Positions 1-5,006 of a DNA stretch of 5,006 bases are shown here, piece after piece. Made by a program: the position numbers and the translations under genes. Every line of letters starts with the position of its first letter. Within the stretch, counting starts at the first letter, position 1. Origin of the DNA: Bacteroides sp. (GTDB taxonomy: Bacteria; Bacteroidota; Bacteroidia; Bacteroidales; Bacteroidaceae); the NCBI GenBank assembly GCA_017556595.1, contig JAFYML010000016.1, forward strand, positions 1 to 5,006, written 5' to 3'. The notes under the pieces are model-generated. The model was not told the origin of the DNA, made no database searches, and was given only the letters and a program-made list of their open reading frames with translations.

Positions 1-240
1 ACTCGCAAGGACATCAACGTTTATCGCATTGATGCAATGGATGCTGCCAACGAAATGAAGAACGCAAAAGCATTCAACATGATTGTATTGGGTGGATTGC
101 TCAAGCTTAAGCCAATGGTAAGCCTTGAAAGCGTTGTGAAAGGTTTGAAGAAAACACTTCCCGAACGCCATCATCACTTAATTCCGATGAACGAAGAGGC
201 TATTAAGCGTGGTATGGAATTGATTAAGCTTTGCGAATAA
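1..240 (+). CDS. korC: 2-oxoacid:ferredoxin oxidoreductase gamma subunit, C-terminal part (partial)
   Basis: This is the last 79 codons of a gene whose 5' end lies before the window; the frame is open from base 1 (reading TRKDINVYRIDAM) to the TAA at 238-240. The sequence matches my memory of the gamma subunit of Bacteroidales 2-oxoglutarate/2-oxoacid:acceptor oxidoreductases: a NVYRIDAMDAANE segment, then NMIVLGGLLKLKP, and near the end LPERHHHLIPMNEEAIKRG. In this family the gamma subunit works with alpha and beta (TPP-binding) subunits in the cytoplasm to decarboxylate a 2-oxoacid to its acyl-CoA, reducing ferredoxin. Full-length members are about 180 residues, so roughly 100 residues are missing here. 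The alpha and beta genes would be expected just upstream, out of view. Which 2-oxoacid is used (2-oxoglutarate or branched-chain) cannot be told from this fragment. An internal ATG at 37 is not the real start, because conserved sequence continues upstream of it. Confidence 0.85.
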   Translation, partial: TRKDINVYRIDAMDAANEMKNAKAFNMIVLGGLLKLKPMVSLESVVKGLKKTLPERHHHLIPMNEEAIKRGMELIKLCE

Positions 241-260
241 ATTAAAAATAATTTAGGCAT

Positions 261-297
261 AAATTCAGTTGGAATCTTACTAAAATTCGGTTGGAAT
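261..297 (+). repeat. imperfect 15-base direct repeat overlapping the terminator
   Basis: The 15-mer AAATTCAGTTGGAAT at 261-275 recurs as AAATTCGGTTGGAAT at 283-297, 22 bases further on, with one difference (A to G at the seventh base). The second copy spans the end of the left arm, the loop and the start of the right arm of the terminator hairpin. The first copy sits just before and into the base of the left arm. The first AAATTC (261-266) could therefore compete with the inner left arm for pairing with the right arm. The likely cause is a small local duplication; a regulatory role is speculative. Confidence 0.7.
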
Positions 298-317
298 TTT
301 AGTAAGATTCTTTTTTT
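272..317 (+). terminator. strong intrinsic terminator after korC
   Basis: A perfect 17-bp inverted repeat (left arm 272-288, right arm 294-310) with a 5-base GGTTG loop is followed at once by seven T residues (311-317). It starts 32 bases after the korC stop. The stem is AT-rich but long and without mismatch. No A-run precedes the left arm, so it should work only in the plus direction, ending korC transcription before the porin promoter. Confidence 0.93.
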
Positions 318-361
318 ATCGCAAACAATGTAGCAGATTAACACATTACAACGCCAATCGT

Positions 362-392
362 TTTGCAATTCAAGCGGTTTGCACTATCTTCG
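362..392 (+). promoter_or_regulatory. predicted Bacteroidetes-type promoter for the porin operon
   Basis: TTTG at 362-365 and TATCTTCG at 385-392 fit the known Bacteroidetes primary-sigma pattern, a -33 TTTG and a -7 TAnnTTTG. They are 19 bases apart, and the second box has one mismatch (C for T in the third position of its TTTG part). The boxes lie in the intergenic region downstream of the korC terminator and directly before the porin gene. The start of transcription would be expected only a few bases beyond 392, almost on the ATG at 402. No ribosome binding site is visible between the box and the ATG. The assignment rests on motif match and position only. Confidence 0.6.
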
Positions 393-401
393 CAGCCGAA
401 T

Positions 402-2453
402 ATGAAAAGAAGTTTACTGACATATCTATTTATATTGGTCTTTGGAACATTGAACGCACAAGTTCAATCGATGCGTTCACAAGATGGAAGTTTCAACAGT
501 CGTGACCGATTTGGCAATCAAGTGGATCCCAGTCGCCAAGCTCAAAGTCTAAACGATTCGGTAGATATACAAAGCCTACCACCCCAAATGTATATGTGGC
601 GTTTAGAAGAGCGTTTTGGCGAACGAAGAATGATTGATGCCGATACTATCAGTTTGAATTTTCAAAATACAAACCTTGTAGAAGGTATGTATGGCCAATA
701 CAATTACTTGGGAAATTTAGGTTCTCCACGCCTATCGCGTATCTTCTTCGATAGAGATAACGATGCGCCTACTATCTTCATGGCACCCCTATCGAGTTTC
801 TACTTTACGCCCGACCAAGTTAATTTTACCAATAGTAATATCCCATATACCAACCTAACTTATTACAAGGGAGGTAATAAGATTAATGGCGAAGAGCGAT
901 TCAAATCATACTTTTCGGTCAATGTAAACAAGCGCCTTGCTTTTGGTTTTAACTTTGATTACTTATATGGCCGCGGTTTATACTCCAATCAATCTACCGC
1001 ATACTTCAATGCTGGTTTGTTTGCTAGCTATATAGGCGAACGCTATCAGTTGCAAGCCGTTTACAACAACTTCTTCATGAAGATGAACGAAAATGGCGGT
1101 ATTACGAACGATGGCTATATCACACGCCCTGATACGTTGGCCGATGGCAAGAAGGAGTATGAATCGAACAATATCCCAGTAAACCTAGAATCGTCGAGCA
1201 ATCGCAATAAAGACTTCTACGTTTATCTGACACATCGCTATCGATTAGGTTTCGACCGCACTATCGAAAAGATTGATACTACTAGAAACGACACTACACA
1301 TACGTACGAGTTTGTGCCTGTAACAAGCTTTATCCACACAATGAAGGTGGAGCGTACAAGAAGACAATTCAGTAGCAACGACCGAAACTTCTACGAACAT
1401 TACTATTTCGACAAATCGGGTACGCGCGACACTACAACCGCCTTCAGTATAAAGAATACGTTTGCTATTGCTTTGCTCGAAGGATTTAACCGCTACGCAA
1501 AAGCCGGTTTAACTGCTTATATTTCGCACAAATACAGCTACTACGATTTAATGGATTCGCTATCCCTAAATCGCACAAATCAGTATAAGCCAACACGCTA
1601 TAAAGAGCAAGAAGTATTTATAGGAGGTGAATTGGCTAAGCGACAAGGAGACTTGCTACACTACAACATCAATGGCGAAGTGGGTATTGCCGCAGAAGCA
1701 ATCGGCGAATTCCGTTTGAATGGAGATGCCGACTTAAACTTCCGCTTAGGCAAGGACATCGTAAACTTATATGCACGAGCAAACATTAGCAATTTGCGCC
1801 CGTCATTCTATATGCGCCATTATCACTCGAACCATTTCTATTGGGATAATAACAACTTCGACAAGGAGTTCAAAACACGCATCGAAGGCGAATTGAATAT
1901 CGACCGTTGGGGAACGAACTTAATGGTGGGCGTTGAGAATATTAAGAACTACACCTATTTTAACCAACAAGCTTTGCCTCAGCAATATGGCGATAATCTG
2001 CAAGTAATGACGGCACAACTCACCCAAAACTTCAAGTTGGGTATCTTGCATTTGGATAATAAGGTGACGTATCAAAAATCGAGCAATAATCACGTATTGC
2101 CATTGCCTGAATTATCTACCTATCACAACCTATACCTCTTGACAAAGATTGCCAAGCAAGTATTGACCGTGCAATTGGGCGCTGAAGCAACCTACTTCAC
2201 CAAGTATCTTGCGCCTGCTTATACACCGGCACTACAACAATTCCATCTGCAATCGGCCGACAAGCAAGTAGAGATTGGTGGTTATCCCGTTGTAAATGCT
2301 TATTGTAACTTGCACTTGAAACGCACACGCATCTTCGTTATGATGTATCACGTCAATGCCGGTATGGGTAAGCGCAACTACTTCACTGTTCCTCACTATC
2401 CGCTTAATCCACGTTTGTTGAAGATTGGCGTATCTTGGAACTTCTACGATTAA
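402..2453 (+). CDS. putative outer-membrane porin (Bacteroidetes Porin_10-like family)
   Basis: This is a 683-residue secreted protein. Residues 1-19 form a signal peptide (MKRS, a hydrophobic stretch LLTYLFILVFG, then a TLNA-Q cleavage site). After a short polar linker comes the block I associate with Bacteroidetes 'putative porins': SLPPQMYMW (about 58-66), ADTISLNFQNTNLVEG (80-95) and GSPRLSRIFFDR (107-118). The rest is rich in alternating aromatic and polar strands, such as YFSVNVNKRLAFGFNFDYLYGR. It ends in KIGVSWNFYD, an aromatic-containing final strand typical of outer-membrane beta-barrels. The length fits the family. I chose the ATG at 402 because the signal peptide begins there; the frame extends upstream to a TTG at 363, but that would add 13 residues before the signal and lies inside the promoter. 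Its role is probably passive passage of small solutes across the outer membrane, with substrate unknown. The binding-protein gene follows 6 bp later, suggesting cotranscription. Confidence 0.85.
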   Translation: MKRSLLTYLFILVFGTLNAQVQSMRSQDGSFNSRDRFGNQVDPSRQAQSLNDSVDIQSLPPQMYMWRLEERFGERRMIDADTISLNFQNTNLVEGMYGQYNYLGNLGSPRLSRIFFDRDNDAPTIFMAPLSSFYFTPDQVNFTNSNIPYTNLTYYKGGNKINGEERFKSYFSVNVNKRLAFGFNFDYLYGRGLYSNQSTAYFNAGLFASYIGERYQLQAVYNNFFMKMNENGGITNDGYITRPDTLADGKKEYESNNIPVNLESSSNRNKDFYVYLTHRYRLGFDRTIEKIDTTRNDTTHTYEFVPVTSFIHTMKVERTRRQFSSNDRNFYEHYYFDKSGTRDTTTAFSIKNTFAIALLEGFNRYAKAGLTAYISHKYSYYDLMDSLSLNRTNQYKPTRYKEQEVFIGGELAKRQGDLLHYNINGEVGIAAEAIGEFRLNGDADLNFRLGKDIVNLYARANISNLRPSFYMRHYHSNHFYWDNNNFDKEFKTRIEGELNIDRWGTNLMVGVENIKNYTYFNQQALPQQYGDNLQVMTAQLTQNFKLGILHLDNKVTYQKSSNNHVLPLPELSTYHNLYLLTKIAKQVLTVQLGAEATYFTKYLAPAYTPALQQFHLQSADKQVEIGGYPVVNAYCNLHLKRTRIFVMMYHVNAGMGKRNYFTVPHYPLNPRLLKIGVSWNFYD

Positions 2454-2459
2454 TGCATC

Positions 2460-3290
2460 ATGAGCAGGAAACTAATCAAATACCTCTTAATAGGTATCGT
2501 AGCTACACTCATCGCCACCTATTTATTGCCTACGAAGGAAGCTTCAATAGCTATCACTCCGCGCGATTACGAAGCAATTCGTCAATCGGGTGTATTGCGT
2601 GCTACGACCGAGTATAATGCCATCAGTTACTACGTAGATGGCGATACGGTATCCGGTTTGCATTATGAGTTGCTACAAGCTTTTGCCAAAGCACATGGCT
2701 TGCAAGTGGAGTTAACGCCCGAGATGAGTTTCGACAAGCGTATGCAAGGATTGTGCAAAGGCGAATTTGACCTAATAGCACATGGCATTCAAAACACGAT
2801 TGAGCTGAAAGATACCCTATTGCTCAGCGCTCCTATCTTACGCAATCGCCAAGTGTTGGTGCAACGCGAGCCTACCTCTCTGAACGATAGCAACTACATT
2901 AAAAGCCATTTAGAGTTAGCCGGAAAGACGTTGCACGTAGTGAAGGGGTCGCCAAGTATTTTGCGTATACACAACCTCTCGAACGAGATTGCCGACACGA
3001 TATACATTAAGGAAGTAGCAAATTATGGCCCCGAACAATTGCTTTCGTTGGTGGCGCATGGCGATATCGACTATGCCGTTTGCGACGAGAGTGTAGCGCG
3101 TGCTATGATTGATAGCTTGCCGCAAATAGACATTCACACAGCCATCAGCTTCAGCCAATTCTATTCGTGGGGAGTGAACAAGCAATCGCCCGCCCTATTG
3201 GATAGCTTAAACCATTGGTTGCGCGCCTATAAAAACACGAATGAATACAAGCAGCTTATCAAGAAATATCGCCACGCCAGCTTGTACTAA
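2460..3290 (+). CDS. membrane-anchored solute-binding-type protein, MltF N-terminal-like, without a lytic domain
   Basis: This 276-residue protein has the periplasmic binding protein fold of the SBP_bac_3 / MltF N-terminal type. Residues 1-4 are basic, and about 5-23 form a hydrophobic segment (LIKYLLIGIVATLIATYLL) with no lipobox cysteine and no clear cleavage site, so it is probably an uncleaved inner-membrane anchor. Family features follow: SGVLRATTEYN (43-53), GLHYELLQAFAKAHGLQVEL (66-85), the KGEFDLIAHG block (100-109), SAPILRNRQVLVQ (123-135), LAGKTLHVVKGSPS (153-166) and the second-lobe block GDIDYAVCDE (201-210). E. coli-type MltF carries a C-terminal lytic transglycosylase module of roughly 200 residues; here the protein stops after the binding fold at HASLY, so no murein-cleaving activity is expected. 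It probably binds a small ligand such as an amino acid or peptidoglycan fragment; the ligand cannot be read from sequence. It starts 6 bp after the porin stop, with no visible ribosome binding site, which suggests coupled expression. Confidence 0.8.
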   Translation: MSRKLIKYLLIGIVATLIATYLLPTKEASIAITPRDYEAIRQSGVLRATTEYNAISYYVDGDTVSGLHYELLQAFAKAHGLQVELTPEMSFDKRMQGLCKGEFDLIAHGIQNTIELKDTLLLSAPILRNRQVLVQREPTSLNDSNYIKSHLELAGKTLHVVKGSPSILRIHNLSNEIADTIYIKEVANYGPEQLLSLVAHGDIDYAVCDESVARAMIDSLPQIDIHTAISFSQFYSWGVNKQSPALLDSLNHWLRAYKNTNEYKQLIKKYRHASLY

Positions 3291-3296
3291 TCGTTG

Positions 3297-4136
3297 CTAT
3301 AACAAAATCTCCATTCCTGTATGAAAAATCTTGGCTTGCGAATGCGTTTCGCAGAGTATTTTTTTAGCCGTTTCGCACGTACAATGCCCCGTAAATAGGG
3401 CAGTTTGGGGATAAAAACGTGTTAAAAAAGCAGAAAATTGCCTTGTTTCTTCCTCTACTGAGGGCATATCTACGAGGTGCAAACCGCCAACAAATGCCTT
3501 TACGCGATGTTCGCCCGTGAAGGCGATGCAATCTTGAATAATGTTCAGCGCACCTTTGTGCGAGCATGCGGCAATAACCACCAATCCTTGCGGTGTGGTG
3601 ATGGCCAATGATAGTTCGTGATTGAAGTCGTCATAGCCGCTCTTATCTGCTTTTGTAGCCGTTAGGAAGCGATTACCTTGCGGCAAAGGATAGGCCGTTG
3701 TAGAGGCTTTAATTAGCGCTACAGAGGGTGTTATCCAACAGCTATCATCCACCCAATGGAAGCGTTCGGGATAGTGCTTAAAAAGCGCGTTATTCGTCGA
3801 TATATCGTTCAGCGAGCCGTGCCTGCTAGAGTAGCACGCCAACCCCTCGATGTGCGAAGATAGCCAAACGTGCGTGCTTGTAGTGTGCGTCAAGAAAGGA
3901 TGTAGGCCACCCGTATGGTCGGCATGTCCATGCGAAAGGATAGCCGCATCTATCCGTTGAAGGTTGCACGCCAATGCATCGGCATTATGGATAAAGGCAT
4001 CGGATGCACCCATGTCGTACAATGCACGCCACTCGCCCACCTCGACAAGCATCGCCAAGCCGTGTTCGTGCTTCAAGAGCGCATTGCAAGGCGAGGGTTG
4101 GTTATCTACAAGTATGGTTATTTTGCACGCAGCCAT
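3297..4136 (-). CDS. MBL-fold metallo-hydrolase, COG1237 type
   Basis: This 279-residue protein has no signal peptide and is probably cytoplasmic. The metal-binding motif SHGHADHTGG carries H69, H71, D73 and H74. Before it come ALYDMGASDAFIHNADAL (38-55) and RIDAAILSHG. Further on lie FNHELSLAI (171-179), AACSHKGALNII (189-200, C191 and H193), VGGLHL (216-221, H220) and TGHCTCETA (249-257, H251). This order matches the COG1237 metallo-beta-lactamase group, named after an archaeal dihydropterin-ribofuranosyl-aminobenzene phosphate synthase. That name should not be carried over, since nothing here points to methanopterin synthesis. A two-metal hydrolase is likely; the substrate is unknown. The ATG at 4136 fits because KITILVDN, a typical family start, follows directly. 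An AGAGG lies 3 bases before it, a possible if close ribosome binding site. It begins 9 bp after nadE ends, so the two are probably cotranscribed. It has ten cysteines, an unusual number for its size. Confidence 0.87.
   Translation of the reverse strand: MAACKITILVDNQPSPCNALLKHEHGLAMLVEVGEWRALYDMGASDAFIHNADALACNLQRIDAAILSHGHADHTGGLHPFLTHTTSTHVWLSSHIEGLACYSSRHGSLNDISTNNALFKHYPERFHWVDDSCWITPSVALIKASTTAYPLPQGNRFLTATKADKSGYDDFNHELSLAITTPQGLVVIAACSHKGALNIIQDCIAFTGEHRVKAFVGGLHLVDMPSVEEETRQFSAFLTRFYPQTALFTGHCTCETAKKILCETHSQAKIFHTGMEILL
3337..3365 (+). terminator. weak candidate terminator for the porin operon, inside the MBL gene
   Basis: TGCGAA (3337-3342) and TTCGCA (3348-3353) form a 6-bp stem with a 5-base loop. 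Seven T residues (3359-3365) follow after a 5-base gap. It lies about 47 bases past the stop of the binding-protein gene, where plus-strand transcription must end, since the stop codons of the two converging genes are only 6 bp apart. The stem is short and the gap before the T-run is longer than usual. The bases also encode part of the MBL protein on the other strand, so this may be chance. Confidence 0.3.
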
Positions 4137-4145
4137 CGGCCTCTA

Positions 4146-5006
4146 TTATAGCTTCTCTACTTCGGCTTGCCAAATGGTTGAGGATGCATCGCTCGGCATT
4201 CGCCAATCGCCACGCGGGCTGATGGATACGCTACCTACCTTGGGGCCATCGGGCAAGCACGAGCGCTTGAATTGTTGGTTAAAGAAGCGTCGGAAGAAGT
4301 TCTTCAGCCATTTCTTGATGGTTTCCTCGTCGTATTTTTCTTCGAAGGTGCGACAAGCCAAGTAGTATATCTTAGCCGGACGGAAGGCGTTGTGCATAAA
4401 GTGGTATAGGAAGAAGTCGTGTAGCTCGTAGGGGCCTACAAGGTCTTCTGTCTTTTGCTTGATGTTTCCTTGCTCGTCGGCGGGTGTCAATTCGGGGCTG
4501 ATGGGGGTATCTACAATATCCAATAAGGTAGCTTGTGCTTCGCCATCTACGTCGTTTTCGGCTACCCACTTCACCAGGTGTTTTACCAATGTTTTCGGCA
4601 CACCGCCATTTACGCTATACATGGACATGTGGTCGCCGTTGTAGGTTGCCCATCCCAAGGCAAGTTCGGACAAGTCGCCCGTACCAACTACCATGCCCCA
4701 TGTTTGGTTGGAGATATCCATAAGGATTTGTGTGCGTTCGCGTGCTTGCGAGTTTTCGTACACTACGTCGTGGTTGGCGGCATCGTGACCTATGTCCTCG
4801 AAGTGTTGCAAGCAGGCTTTCTTTATGCTAATCTCGCGTAGGGTGATGCCTAGCGATTGCATCAGCGCCAAGGCGTTGGTATAGGTGCGGTCGGTAGTGC
4901 CAAAGCCAGGCATTGTAATGCCTAGGATGTTCTTTCTGTCCCATCCTAGCTTGTCGAATGTCTTTACGCACACTAGCAAAGCCAAGGTAGAATCCAATCC
5001 GCCCGA
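4146..5006 (-). CDS. nadE: glutamine-dependent NAD+ synthetase, synthetase domain (partial)
   Basis: The 286 residues seen are the C-terminal half of a gene whose start lies beyond the window. The visible part opens exactly at the ATP pyrophosphatase P-loop, [10 protein letters not shown]. Family motifs follow in order: [14 protein letters not shown] (about 33-46), [17 protein letters not shown] (84-100), [23 protein letters not shown] (108-130), [13 protein letters not shown] (133-145) and, near the end, [23 protein letters not shown]. The enzyme makes NAD+ from nicotinic acid adenine dinucleotide, ATP and ammonia in the last step of NAD synthesis. In two-domain members an N-terminal nitrilase-type glutaminase supplies the ammonia. 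The long insertions and this C-terminal motif are those of the glutamine-dependent form of about 640 residues, so the glutaminase domain should lie just outside the window. The stop TAA is at 4146-4148. The MBL-fold gene follows after 9 bp. Confidence 0.95.
   Translation of the reverse strand, partial: SGGLDSTLALLVCVKTFDKLGWDRKNILGITMPGFGTTDRTYTNALALMQSLGITLREISIKKACLQHFEDIGHDAANHDVVYENSQARERTQILMDISNQTWGMVVGTGDLSELALGWATYNGDHMSMYSVNGGVPKTLVKHLVKWVAENDVDGEAQATLLDIVDTPISPELTPADEQGNIKQKTEDLVGPYELHDFFLYHFMHNAFRPAKIYYLACRTFEEKYDEETIKKWLKNFFRRFFNQQFKRSCLPDGPKVGSVSISPRGDWRMPSDASSTIWQAEVEKL

Noticed and set aside
174..368. Minus-strand open frame of 64 codons across the korC end and the intergenic region
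   Set aside because: It runs through the terminator hairpin and promoter region, overlaps korC, and its product has no recognisable features.
363..401. TTG at 363 as the start of the porin gene (13 extra residues)
   Set aside because: It lies inside the predicted -33 box, and the added residues would precede a standard signal peptide that starts cleanly at the ATG at 402.
2916..3185. Minus-strand open frame of 89 codons opposite the binding-protein gene
   Set aside because: It lies wholly within a well-supported gene on the other strand and has no family features; it is a shadow frame.
3359..3365. A7 run on the minus strand in the MBL gene as a frameshift site or break
   Set aside because: The reading frame and protein continue in register on both sides, with the family-typical HCTC-ETAKK region intact.
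4145..4150. TATAAT on the minus strand between nadE and the MBL gene as a promoter -10 box
   Set aside because: It overlaps the nadE stop codon, has no suitable upstream box that I can see, and the E. coli-type -10 is not the pattern used by Bacteroidetes housekeeping sigma factors.
3915..4365. Plus-strand open frames (78, 133 and 72 codons) opposite the MBL gene and the nadE end
   Set aside because: They are antisense to two clearly recognised proteins and are low-complexity shadow translations of them.
4372..4841. Open frames of up to 102 codons on both strands within nadE
   Set aside because: nadE motifs are continuous through this stretch in one frame, so the others are shadows.

Overview
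The window looks like an ordinary piece of a Bacteroidales chromosome, probably from the Prevotellaceae/Bacteroidaceae side of the order. Support comes from the gene set: a Bacteroidetes-type 'putative porin', a gamma subunit of a 2-oxoacid:ferredoxin oxidoreductase, and an MltF-like binding protein. The absence of clear Shine-Dalgarno sites before the plus-strand genes and a TTTG / TAnnTTTG-type promoter point the same way. Genus-level placement is inference.

Layout. Bases 1-240 (+) hold the 3' end of a korC-like gene, closed by a very strong intrinsic terminator at 272-317. After a 161-bp intergenic region with a recognisable Bacteroidetes promoter (362-392), a two-gene plus-strand unit follows. 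It encodes an outer-membrane porin-like beta-barrel (402-2453) and, 6 bp later, a membrane-anchored periplasmic solute-binding-type protein related to the N-terminal half of MltF (2460-3290). On the minus strand, converging on this unit with only 6 bp between stop codons, lie the synthetase half of a glutamine-dependent NAD+ synthetase, nadE (4146-5006, 5' end outside the window), and 9 bp downstream of it an MBL-fold metallo-hydrolase of the COG1237 type (3297-4136).

How they work together. The porin and the binding protein are both envelope proteins, are probably cotranscribed, and could act in sequence on a small solute: entry across the outer membrane, then binding in the periplasm. This is inference from position. 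nadE and the MBL gene are probably cotranscribed as well, but the MBL substrate is unknown and a link to NAD metabolism is only a hypothesis. korC belongs to central carbon and ferredoxin metabolism and is separated from the rest by the terminator.

I found no mobile element, CRISPR array, tRNA, rRNA, riboswitch or defence system, and nothing that amounts to a clear new system. The points most worth a second look are a promoter placed so close to the porin start that its mRNA would be leaderless or nearly so, the imperfect direct repeat embedded in the korC terminator, the very tight convergent junction at 3291-3296, and the MltF-like protein without a lytic domain.
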